From NCBI GenBank assembly GCA_030448005.1, contig JAUJNT010000003.1, positions 208,170 to 246,545 on the forward strand: a stretch of 38,376 bases of DNA, given 5' to 3'. Positions within the stretch are counted from its first letter, which is position 1, and the number at the start of each line of letters is the position of its first letter. The DNA comes from Thermoleophilaceae bacterium. GTDB taxonomy: Bacteria; Actinomycetota; Thermoleophilia; Solirubrobacterales; Thermoleophilaceae. The notes below the pieces were generated by a model. The model had not been told where the DNA came from, did not search any database, and saw only the letters and a list, made by a program, of their open reading frames with translations. A program made the translations under genes and the position numbers. Below are positions 17,851-24,860 of this stretch, one piece after another.

Positions 17851-18606
17851 GTGACCGAGGAGGGGGGGAAGCCGCCCCTCGACGGGGACGCGGCGTTCAG
17901 CCGCATCCTCCTCAAGCTCTCGGGCGAGGCTCTCATGGGTGGCCTCGAGTACGGGGCGGACCCCGACCGGATCGCGGCTGTGGCCGCACAGGTCAAGCAG
18001 GTCGCGGACCGCGGGGTGGAGACCTCCGTGGTGGTGGGCGGAGGCAACATCTACCGTGGCCTGTCCGCCGCCGCCGCCGGCATGGATCGCGCCACCGGCG
18101 ACTACATGGGCATGCTGGCCACGGTCCTCAACGCGCTGGCGCTGCAGGACGCGCTCGAGCACCTAGGGGCGCTCACCCGGGTGCTGTCCGCGATCGAGAT
18201 CTCCGAGGTCGCGGAGCCCTATATCCGCCGGCGCGCCATGCGCCATCTCGAGCGCGGCCGGATCGTGATCTTCGCCGCCGGCACCGGCAACCCGTTCTTC
18301 ACCACGGACACCGCAGCGGCCCTACGGGCGCTCGAGATCCACGCGCAGGCGATCCTGATGGCCAAGAACGGCGTGGAAGGGGTCTACTCCGCCGATCCCC
18401 GCAGGGACCCCGACGCCAGCTTCATTGCGGAGATCAGCCACCGGGAGGCCATCGAGCAGCAGCTCCAGGTCATGGACGTGACGGCGCTCTCCCTCTGCAT
18501 GGACAATCGGCTGCCCATCCACGTGTTCAACATGGACGACGAGCGCAACATCGATCGCATAGTGTGCGGCGAGCGAGTGGGAACGGTGGTGTCTACCGAT
18601 GATTGA
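17851..18606 (+). CDS. pyrH: Uridylate kinase (UMP kinase)
   Basis: Bacterial hexameric UMP kinase of the amino-acid kinase fold, making UDP from UMP. The 251-residue product contains [59 protein letters not shown] and a C-terminal [21 protein letters not shown]. An extra N-terminal stretch of about 17 residues precedes the first strand. GTG 17851 is three bases after tsf; the stop overlaps the TTG at 18603. Confidence 0.97.
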   Translation: MTEEGGKPPLDGDAAFSRILLKLSGEALMGGLEYGADPDRIAAVAAQVKQVADRGVETSVVVGGGNIYRGLSAAAAGMDRATGDYMGMLATVLNALALQDALEHLGALTRVLSAIEISEVAEPYIRRRAMRHLERGRIVIFAAGTGNPFFTTDTAAALRALEIHAQAILMAKNGVEGVYSADPRRDPDASFIAEISHREAIEQQLQVMDVTALSLCMDNRLPIHVFNMDDERNIDRIVCGERVGTVVSTDD

Positions 18607-18623
18607 CCTCCCTGGGCGCACGC

Positions 18624-19196
18624 ATGGATGACGAGCTGATCAGCGAGCTCCTGTCCGACGCCGACGAGCGGATGGCGAAGTCGGTCGAGGCCACGCGCAC
18701 CGAGTTCGGGACGATTCGCACCGGCCGCGCCTCGCCCCAGCTGCTCGACCGGATCGAGGTGGACGCCTACGGCGCCCCGACGCCGCTGAAGCAGCTGGCC
18801 AGCATCTCGGCCACCGAGGCGCGCCTGCTCACGATCACGCCGTTCGACAAGTCGACCATCAAGTCGATCGAGAAGGCCATCCTCGAGTCCGATGTGGGGC
18901 TCACGCCGTCCAATGACGGCAAGCTGATCCGGCTGACGATCCCGGAGCTCACCGAGGAGCGGCGCAAGGCGCTCGTCAAGGTCCTGCACAAGATCGCCGA
19001 GGAGCACGGCCGCGTGGCGGTGCGCAACATCCGCCGATTGGTGATGCACGACCTGCGCGAGCTCAAGAAGGAGGGTGAGCTGGGCTCCGACGACGAGCAT
19101 CGCGCCGAGACCGAGCTTCAGAAGCTCACCGACGCTCGCATCGCCGAGATCGACGCGCTGCTGGCGGGGAAGGAAGAGGAGATCCTCCAGGTTTGA
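18624..19196 (+). CDS. frr: Ribosome recycling factor
   Basis: Splits post-termination ribosomes together with EF-G. From ATG 18624 the product is 190 residues, near the usual 185, and reads MDDELISELLSDADERMAKSVE. TTG 18603, overlapping the pyrH stop, would add seven residues and gives the TTGA coupling seen elsewhere, so it cannot be excluded. Family motifs include TIRTGRASPQLLDRI, ITPFDKSTIKSIEKAI and RVAVRNIRRLVMHDL. It overlaps uppS. Confidence 0.95.
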   Translation: MDDELISELLSDADERMAKSVEATRTEFGTIRTGRASPQLLDRIEVDAYGAPTPLKQLASISATEARLLTITPFDKSTIKSIEKAILESDVGLTPSNDGKLIRLTIPELTEERRKALVKVLHKIAEEHGRVAVRNIRRLVMHDLRELKKEGELGSDDEHRAETELQKLTDARIAEIDALLAGKEEEILQV

Positions 19197-19867
19197 CGGA
19201 CCCCGGGCGGCCGAGGTACGTCGCGATCATCACCGACGGGAACGGCCGTTGGGCGCAGGGAAGGGGGCTGCCCATCATCGAAGGCCACCGGGCGGGCGCC
19301 GACGTCGTGAAGGCGCGCCTGCGCGACGGCGCCCGGCTCGGCATCGAGGAGCTCACCGTGTTCTCCTTCTCGACCGAGAACTGGACGCGGCCGCCGGAGG
19401 AGGTGGAGGGACTAATGGAGATGTTCGGGGAACGGATCGATCGCGAGACCCCGGAGCTCCACGAGGAGGGCGTGCGCATGCGCTTCATCGGCCGCCGCGA
19501 GGGTGTGCCGCCCCAGCTTGCCCGGCGGATGGACTGGGCGGAGGAGGTGACTCAGAACAACACGCGCATCACCCTCTTCGTTGCCTTCAACTATGGCGGC
19601 AGGGCGGAGATCGTGGATGCGGCGCGAACCTTCTCGGGAGAGACCGAGGAGCAGTTTCGCGAGCACCTCTACGCCCCAGACATGCACGACCCCGACCTCC
19701 TCATCCGCACGAGCGGGGAGCAGCGCATCTCGAACTACCTGCTCTGGCAGTGTGCCTACTCGGAGTTCGTCTTTCGCGATGAGCTGTGGCCGGACTTCTC
19801 GAGCGAGGCGTTCGAGGGCGCCCTGGCCGAGTACGCCCGCCGACGCCGCCGGTTCGGAGCGCGCTGA
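19193..19867 (+). CDS. uppS: Polyprenyl (undecaprenyl-type) diphosphate synthase, cis-type
   Basis: Cis-prenyltransferase that makes the polyprenyl carrier used in wall synthesis. The 224-residue product has IITDGNGRWAQGRG with catalytic Asp15, GHRAGADVVK, FSFSTENWTRP, LFVAFNYGGRAEIVDA and the C-terminal IRTSGEQRISNYLLWQCAYSEFVF. It is a little shorter than the E. coli enzyme, trimmed mainly at the ends. Start TTG 19193 is in the frr stop. It sits with dxr, ispG and cdsA, joining isoprenoid supply to lipid and wall synthesis. Chain length cannot be deduced. Confidence 0.95.
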   Translation: MTDPGRPRYVAIITDGNGRWAQGRGLPIIEGHRAGADVVKARLRDGARLGIEELTVFSFSTENWTRPPEEVEGLMEMFGERIDRETPELHEEGVRMRFIGRREGVPPQLARRMDWAEEVTQNNTRITLFVAFNYGGRAEIVDAARTFSGETEEQFREHLYAPDMHDPDLLIRTSGEQRISNYLLWQCAYSEFVFRDELWPDFSSEAFEGALAEYARRRRRFGAR

Positions 19868-19870
19868 GCC

Positions 19871-20806
19871 ATGAGCGCGCGGGGAGGAGGCGGTCGGGGA
19901 GGCAGGGGCAGGCCGCCGGAGCCCCGCCCTTCGCGCCGGCGGCCCGAGCGGCAAGCGCGTCGGGACGAGGGAGGGGGATCGGGCGGGGGCCCGCCGCCTC
20001 GGCGCGGTGGGGGCTCCGATCTCGGTCCGCGCATCCTCGTTGCGATCCCGGCCCTGGCCTTCGCGCTCTTCATCGTGATGCGGGGCGGGCTCGTCTTCGC
20101 CCTCGGGCTGATCGCGCTGGGCATCGTCGCGCTCGGCGAGCTCTACCGGATGATGCGCCGCTCCCGGCCGATCGACCTGGCGGGCTACATCTCGCTGGTG
20201 GCGCTGGTCCTCGTCGCGCTCTACAAGGAGCGGGCGGACGTCCTGATCCCCCTCGTCGCGGCGTTCCCGCTGGTCTTCGGGCTCGCACTGACGCGCGCAC
20301 GTCTGGACAACCTCGCCTGGGGCATGGCCGCGACCCTCTTCGGCCTGTTCTGGATCGGGCTCCCCCTGGCCCACGCGGTGTTCCTGCGCGAGCTGCCCCA
20401 CGGCGACGGCCTGATGATCGACGTGCTGATCGCCACCTTCATCGGGGACAGCGCGGCCCTCACCGGTGGGCGCCTATGGGGCCGCAGGGCGCTCGCGCCG
20501 GACATCTCACCGAAGAAGACCGTGGAGGGGCTCGCGGCAGGGATCGTGGGTGGCACCGCGGCCTTCTGGTTGGCGGGCCTCTACCAGGACTGGCTGACCG
20601 GGCCCGACGCGCTGTTGCTCGGGTTCCTCGTGGCGCTGGCCGCGCCCGTGGGAGACCTCTTCGAGTCGGCGGTCAAGCGAGACTTCGAGGTCAAGGATGC
20701 GGGCCGCTTCTTCGGTGCCCACGGCGGGGCCCTCGACCGCCTCGACGCCGTGTTCTTCACGGTGGTAGTGGCCTTCTACGCCGCGCTGGGGCTCGGCTAC
20801 GGCTGA
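19871..20806 (+). CDS. cdsA: Phosphatidate cytidylyltransferase with disordered Arg/Gly-rich N-terminus
   Basis: Makes CDP-diacylglycerol, the precursor for phosphatidylglycerol and related lipids. Residues 1 to about 50 are almost entirely Gly, Arg and Pro and should be disordered and strongly cationic. From about 52 there are seven or eight hydrophobic segments. The CDP-DAG synthase signature is intact: SPKKTVEGLAAG, then APVGDLFESAVKRDFEVKD and HGGALDRLDA near the C-terminus. Three bases separate it from uppS. PgsA, encoded at 26555, would use its product. Confidence 0.95.
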   Translation: MSARGGGGRGGRGRPPEPRPSRRRPERQARRDEGGGSGGGPPPRRGGGSDLGPRILVAIPALAFALFIVMRGGLVFALGLIALGIVALGELYRMMRRSRPIDLAGYISLVALVLVALYKERADVLIPLVAAFPLVFGLALTRARLDNLAWGMAATLFGLFWIGLPLAHAVFLRELPHGDGLMIDVLIATFIGDSAALTGGRLWGRRALAPDISPKKTVEGLAAGIVGGTAAFWLAGLYQDWLTGPDALLLGFLVALAAPVGDLFESAVKRDFEVKDAGRFFGAHGGALDRLDAVFFTVVVAFYAALGLGYG

Positions 20807-20834
20807 GCCCCGCGGTCGGAGACGCGGCCCCTCC

Positions 20835-20840
20835 TACACT
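20835..20840 (+). promoter_or_regulatory. Candidate -10 for dxr
   Basis: TACACT seven bases before the dxr ATG, in the 41-bp gap after cdsA. No Shine-Dalgarno is present, so a leaderless transcript is possible. Confidence 0.35.
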
Positions 20841-20847
20841 CCCTCGG

Positions 20848-22053
20848 ATGCGCAGGGTCCTCATCGTCGGCTCGACCGGCTCCATCGGCACGCAGGCGCT
20901 CGACGTGATCTCGCGAAGCGATTCGCTCGAGGTGGTGGGGCTCGCGGCGCACTCGAACGCAGAGCTCATTCTCGAGCAGGCCGCCGCCTTCGACGTTGAC
21001 CGGCTGGCGCTCGCCGACCCCGACGCCGCCGCGCGGGCGGCGGCGCGCTGGACCGCCGGCGAGGTGCTGGCCGGCCCCGAGGGGCTGGTGGCCCTGATAA
21101 CAGAGAGCGAGTGCGACCTCGTGCTGAACGCCCTCGTGGGCTCGGCCGGGCTCGGTCCCACCGTTGCGGCGCTCGGCGAGGGCATCGACCTGGCGCTTGC
21201 AAACAAGGAGAGCCTGGTGGTGGGCGGGGAGCTCGTGATGGCGCTCGCGGAGGCAACCGGCGCGAAGATCCTGCCTGTCGACTCAGAGCATTCGGCCCTC
21301 TTCCAGCTCGTGGAGGCCCAGAGCCCCGGCACCGTCGAGCGGTTGGTGCTCACGGCCTCGGGCGGTCCGTTCCGGGGGCACGAGGCCGCAGAGCTCGAGG
21401 GCGTCACCCGCGAGGAGGCGCTCGCCCACCCGACATGGGACATGGGCGGGAAGATCAGCGTCGACTCGGCGACGCTCATGAACAAGGGCCTCGAGTTGAT
21501 CGAGGCACACCACCTGTTCGGGGTCCCCTATGACCGCATCGACGTCGTGGTGCACCCCCAGTCGATCGTGCACTCGCTGATCCACCTCAACGACGGCTCG
21601 TCGCTCGCACATCTCGGATATCCGGACATGCGGGTGCCGATCTCCTACGCGCTCCACTACCCGGAGCGGCCTGACGTGCCGGTGGAGACCCTCGACCTGG
21701 CAGGCGTCGGGGAGCTGACCTTCGAGGCACCCGACACCGGGGTCTTCGGTTGCCTGCGGCTGGCCAAGCAGGCCGCTGCAACGGGAGGCACCGCGCCATG
21801 CGTGCTCAATGCCGCCAACGAGGTCGCCGTCCACGCCTTCCTCGCGGGTGAGCTGCGATTCCCCGGCATCGCGCAGGTGATCGAACGCACCCTCGAGGAG
21901 CTCCCCCCTGGTCCGGTCGGCCACTTCGCGGACCTCCTCGCCGCCGACGCTCAGGCGCGGGAGACGGCCTCGATGCTCGCGCGCGAGGGCGCAGGGGCAA
22001 CGCGCGGCGAGGATCAGGCGGCGCAGGCCCCCGGCCGGACACCGAGCGCTTGA
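20848..22053 (+). CDS. dxr: 1-deoxy-D-xylulose 5-phosphate reductoisomerase
   Basis: Second step of the MEP isoprenoid pathway, NADPH-dependent and the target of fosmidomycin. Starting at ATG 20848 the product is 401 residues and begins MRRVLIVGSTGSIGTQALDVI, the usual nucleotide-binding start. The frame is open about 1 kb upstream, but that is a shadow of uppS and cdsA. Motifs are ANKESLVVGGEL, PVDSEHSALFQ with the metal ligands, LTASGGPFRG, WDMGGKISVDSATLMNKGLELIEAH and VVHPQSIVHSL. The last 20 residues are an Ala/Gln-rich tail overlapping rseP by TTGA. Confidence 0.97.
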   Translation: MRRVLIVGSTGSIGTQALDVISRSDSLEVVGLAAHSNAELILEQAAAFDVDRLALADPDAAARAAARWTAGEVLAGPEGLVALITESECDLVLNALVGSAGLGPTVAALGEGIDLALANKESLVVGGELVMALAEATGAKILPVDSEHSALFQLVEAQSPGTVERLVLTASGGPFRGHEAAELEGVTREEALAHPTWDMGGKISVDSATLMNKGLELIEAHHLFGVPYDRIDVVVHPQSIVHSLIHLNDGSSLAHLGYPDMRVPISYALHYPERPDVPVETLDLAGVGELTFEAPDTGVFGCLRLAKQAAATGGTAPCVLNAANEVAVHAFLAGELRFPGIAQVIERTLEELPPGPVGHFADLLAADAQARETASMLAREGAGATRGEDQAAQAPGRTPSA

Positions 22054-23129
22054 GCTGGTTCCTCGCCTTCGCGGGCTTCGCGCTGCTCGTGATCCTGCAC
22101 GAGCTCGGTCACTTCGCCGTGGCCAAGGCGGTTGGCATGCGCGTGGAGAAGTTCTCGCTCTTCTTCCCGCCCACGCTGCTGTCGAAGAAGGTCGGGGAGA
22201 CCGAGTACGCGGTAGGCCTGATCCCGGCAGGGGGCTACGTGAAGATCAGCGGGATGAGCCCCAACGAGGACCTCCCCGACGAGGTGCGTACGAGGGCCTA
22301 CGTGGCTCAGCCGGTGTGGAAGCGCATCTCGGTGATCATCGCCGGCCCCGCCGTCAACCTCGTGCTCGCGCTCGTGCTGCTAGTTGTCTTCTTCTGGCTC
22401 ATCGGACCCACGACCGGCACCGACAAGGTCGGCACGCTCGAGAGGGGCTATCCGGCGGCCGCGGCGCTGAAGCCGGGCGACAAGCTCGTCTCGGTCGACG
22501 GCGTCCGGGGCGATCCGGCCGACCTCTCGAAGCAGATCTCCTCCCACCGCTGCGACACCCGGCCTCCCAGGAAGGGGTGCCGTGCCAAGAGCGAAGCGCG
22601 GCTCGTCGTGCGGCGCGAGGGGCGGACGATGCGCGTGAGCCTGCGCCCCATCTACGACCCGGCCGTGAAGCGCACGCGACTGGGGTTCTCCTATGCCGCC
22701 GGGCCGCGGGAGACGCTTCCCTTCGGGGAGTCGGTCACCCTCGGACTCGATCGCTTCTGGTTCATCACGAAGCAGACGGTCAGTCTGCCCGCCCGCCTGT
22801 TCGACGCCGAGAAGCGCAAGGAGATCTCGGGGATCGTCGGCAGCTACGAGGTCACGCGCCAGACGATTCTCAACGACCTCGCACAGGTAGTGGGGATCCT
22901 CGCGATCATCTCCCTCTCGCTCGCCATCATCAACCTGTTCCCGTTCCTGCCGCTCGACGGCGGCCACATCTTCTGGGCGGTCGTGGAGAAGGTGCGGGGC
23001 AAGCCCGTGCCCTTCAGCGTGATGGAACGCGCGGGGGTCGTTGGCTTCATGCTCGTGATCCTCCTCTTCCTGATCGGCCTGTCCAACGACATCGACCGGC
23101 TCCAGGGCGAGGGCTTCCGGGTGAGATAG
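22050..23129 (+). CDS. rseP: Site-2 protease RseP (M50), reading frame ended by an inserted element
   Basis: Intramembrane zinc protease that cleaves anti-sigma factors and signal-peptide remnants. The 359-residue protein has HELGH (residues 17-21) in the first membrane segment, the GGYVKISGM loop, a PDZ domain about 125-200 that carries a small insert bounded by Cys168 and Cys177, and NLFPFLPLDGGH with the third zinc ligand Asp303. Start TTG 22050 is in the dxr stop. The TAG stop (23127-23129) is formed by two bases of the target duplication plus the first base of the inserted repeat. Without the insertion the frame would run 12 more codons and overlap ispG. Confidence 0.95.
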   Translation: MSWFLAFAGFALLVILHELGHFAVAKAVGMRVEKFSLFFPPTLLSKKVGETEYAVGLIPAGGYVKISGMSPNEDLPDEVRTRAYVAQPVWKRISVIIAGPAVNLVLALVLLVVFFWLIGPTTGTDKVGTLERGYPAAAALKPGDKLVSVDGVRGDPADLSKQISSHRCDTRPPRKGCRAKSEARLVVRREGRTMRVSLRPIYDPAVKRTRLGFSYAAGPRETLPFGESVTLGLDRFWFITKQTVSLPARLFDAEKRKEISGIVGSYEVTRQTILNDLAQVVGILAIISLSLAIINLFPFLPLDGGHIFWAVVEKVRGKPVPFSVMERAGVVGFMLVILLFLIGLSNDIDRLQGEGFRVR

Positions 23130-23161
23130 CCGGGGGCTCGCGTCCCCGGAGCCCCCGCCGC
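23129..23161 (+). repeat. Left inverted end of the MITE-like element
   Basis: Starts GCCGGGGGCTC and is itself a hairpin: 23131-23139 pairs with 23149-23157 (9 bp). Its first base completes the rseP stop codon. It could also serve as a terminator-like structure after rseP. Confidence 0.8.
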
Positions 23162-23186
23162 TCTTGTCCCACCGCTTCCGGTGGCG

Positions 23187-23388
23187 GGTCCCGGTGGTTA
23201 GGCCCCGGCGGCGGCTTTGCGACCTCTGGCCCCGCTGGGGCCAGGGTCGCCCGGGCCTGCCCTGCAGAGACCACTTGTTCCGAAACCGATCCCCTGGGCC
23301 GCTGAGGCAACTGGTCGTTCCCCGGGCTACCGCCCCGGCGCCTCCTGCCCGGCGACACCGATCGCAGGTCCCGGCGGTTTGGCCCAGG
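23187..23388 (+). repeat. Internal 22-bp direct repeat pair in the MITE-like element
   Basis: 23187-23208 and 23367-23388 both read GGTCCCGG-Y-GGTT-W-GGCCC-M-GG, 19 of 22 identical, 180 bp apart. Meaning unknown. Confidence 0.55.
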
Positions 23389-23450
23389 TGGCGCCACAAG
23401 CGCTTCGGAAGCGAGGGTTGAAACGGTCACGGGAGGCCGTAGGGCGAGAG

Positions 23451-23483
23451 GCGCCGGGGGCTCCGGGGGCGGGAGCCCCCGGC
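23451..23483 (-). repeat. Right inverted end of the MITE-like element
   Basis: Reverse complement of the left end (30/33). It folds as a perfect 12-bp stem, 23453-23464 with 23472-23483, ending 19 bases before the ispG start. Confidence 0.8.
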
Positions 23484-23502
23484 AGATACCCTTCTGTGGC
23501 GA

Positions 23503-24798
23503 ATGGCATCCAAGAGGCAGATTGACGTCGGCGGGGTCAAGATCGGCGGCGGCGCGCCCGTTGCCGTGCAGTCCATGACCAAGACGGAGACCGCCGACTT
23601 CGAGGCCACCATGAGCCAGATCAGGGCGATCGCCGACGCGGGCGCCGACCTCGTGCGCTGTGCGGTGCCACGGGACGAGGACGTGGAGGCGCTCAGGCGC
23701 ATCGTGGTGGAGTCGCCCATACCGGTGATCGCCGACATCCATTTCAACCACACGCTGGCGCTCAAGGCGATCGACGCGGGCGCCCACTGCATCCGGCTGA
23801 ACCCGGGCAACATCGGCGGGCCCGACAAGGTGGCCGAGGTTGCCAAGCGGGCAAGCGCCGCTGGCACGCCGATGCGGATCGGGGTGAACTCGGGCTCGCT
23901 TCCCAAGCACCTGCACGCGCTCGAAGCGGAGAGCCCGGTCGAGGCCCTGGTCACGGCCGCGGTCGAGTTCGTCGAGCTGATGGAGAGGCTCCGGTTCGAG
24001 AACTTCAAGGTCTCCATCAAGTCCACGAGCGTCCCGAACACGATCGCCTCGAATCGCCTGCTCTCCGAGAAGATCGACTACCCGCTGCACCTCGGCATCA
24101 CCGAGGCGGGCACCAAGTGGACGGGCTCGCTGAAGTCGGCGGTCGGCCTGGGCACGCTGCTGGCGGATGACATCGGCGACACCATCCGGATCTCGCTCTC
24201 CACCTTCTTCGCCGAGGAGGAGGTCAAGGTGGGGTGGGAGATCCTGAAGGCGCTCAAGCTGCGCGAGCGTGGCCCCGTGCTCATCGCGTGCCCCACCTGC
24301 GGGCGGTTGCAGTTCGACATGGATGCGGTGGTGACCGAGGTGGAGCAGCGCCTTCAGGCATACGACGACCCGATCGAGGTGGCGGTGCTCGGCTGCGCGG
24401 TGAACGGAGTCGGTGAGGCCTCGCACGCCGACTTCGGGATCACGGGCGCCAAGAACCAGGGAGTGGTCTACTCAAAGGGAGAGGCGCTTCGCAAGGTCCC
24501 CCAGGAGCAGCTCGTGGACGTGTTGTTCGAGGAGATCGACAAGTACTACGCGGCCGGCAAGACCGTCGTGAGGGACGAGCGCCAGGCGGCGGAGGGCACG
24601 GCGTTCCTGCAGGAGATCGAGGAGGAGAACGCCGGCGAGCTCACACCCGAGCGGCTTGCCGCCATGGAGGCCGCCGCGGCCTCGGGCGAGGCGCTCGAGA
24701 ACGGCGTCGCGCTGCCGATGAACGGCGTCCCGCGCAAGCGCGTGACCCTCGACGAGAGCCAGTCCCCCACGGCAGGCCGGCGCTTCAGCCGCGACTAG
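23503..24798 (+). CDS. ispG: 4-hydroxy-3-methylbut-2-enyl diphosphate synthase (IspG/GcpE) with C-terminal extension
   Basis: [4Fe-4S] enzyme of the MEP pathway converting MEcPP to HMBPP. The 431-residue product has VAVQSMTKTET, ADIHFNHTLALKAID, RLNPGNIGG, RIGVNSGSL and the cluster ligands Cys263 and Cys266 (CPTCGR), Cys298 and Glu305 (LGCAVNGVGEASHAD). About 70 residues after the catalytic domain are Glu/Ala-rich with a basic end and have no counterpart in the E. coli enzyme. ATG 23503 lacks a Shine-Dalgarno. TACCCT at 23487-23492, 10 bases upstream and partly inside the target duplication, could be a leaderless -10. Confidence 0.96.
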   Translation: MASKRQIDVGGVKIGGGAPVAVQSMTKTETADFEATMSQIRAIADAGADLVRCAVPRDEDVEALRRIVVESPIPVIADIHFNHTLALKAIDAGAHCIRLNPGNIGGPDKVAEVAKRASAAGTPMRIGVNSGSLPKHLHALEAESPVEALVTAAVEFVELMERLRFENFKVSIKSTSVPNTIASNRLLSEKIDYPLHLGITEAGTKWTGSLKSAVGLGTLLADDIGDTIRISLSTFFAEEEVKVGWEILKALKLRERGPVLIACPTCGRLQFDMDAVVTEVEQRLQAYDDPIEVAVLGCAVNGVGEASHADFGITGAKNQGVVYSKGEALRKVPQEQLVDVLFEEIDKYYAAGKTVVRDERQAAEGTAFLQEIEEENAGELTPERLAAMEAAAASGEALENGVALPMNGVPRKRVTLDESQSPTAGRRFSRD

Positions 24799-24824
24799 CC
24801 GGGCAGCCGGCGGGCTACTCAGCA

Positions 24825-24854
24825 AGGACAGGGCGCACCGGCCACCTCTAGACT
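24825..24854 (+). promoter_or_regulatory. Candidate proS promoter (leaderless type)
   Basis: AGGACA (24825-24830) and TAGACT (24849-24854) are 18 bp apart, a passable -35/-10 pair, with the proS ATG only six bases after the -10. No ribosome-binding site is present. Confidence 0.45.
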
Positions 24855-24860
24855 CGCGCG

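Larger units (their letters stand above)
23129..23483 (+). mobile_element. MITE-like element with 33-bp inverted ends and AGATA target duplication
   Basis: A 355-bp non-coding block between rseP and ispG. Positions 23129-23161 match the reverse complement of 23451-23483 at 30 of 33 bases. Immediately outside, AGATA occurs at both 23124-23128 and 23484-23488, as expected for a 5-bp target-site duplication. Each end also folds as its own hairpin (9-bp and 12-bp perfect stems). No transposase or credible ORF is inside. Internally there is a 14-bp hairpin at 23219-23250 with one bulged T, a CCACCG-CTTC-CGGTGG hairpin at 23169-23184, and a 22-bp imperfect direct repeat. The family is not recognised. 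Confidence 0.8.

Noticed and set aside
19786-22053. 755-residue open frame that could be read as a fusion ending in Dxr
   Set aside because: The first 354 codons are a shadow of uppS and cdsA; Dxr begins at a normal ATG (20848) with its usual N-terminus.
23129-23502. tRNA or CRISPR in the rseP-ispG gap
   Set aside because: No T-loop-like GGTTCGAAT or cloverleaf; only two internal repeats and no spacer array.
23164-23525. Small ORFs inside the MITE-like element (85, 102 and 60 residues)
   Set aside because: Pro/Arg-rich, no ribosome-binding sites, and they cross hairpins and element boundaries.
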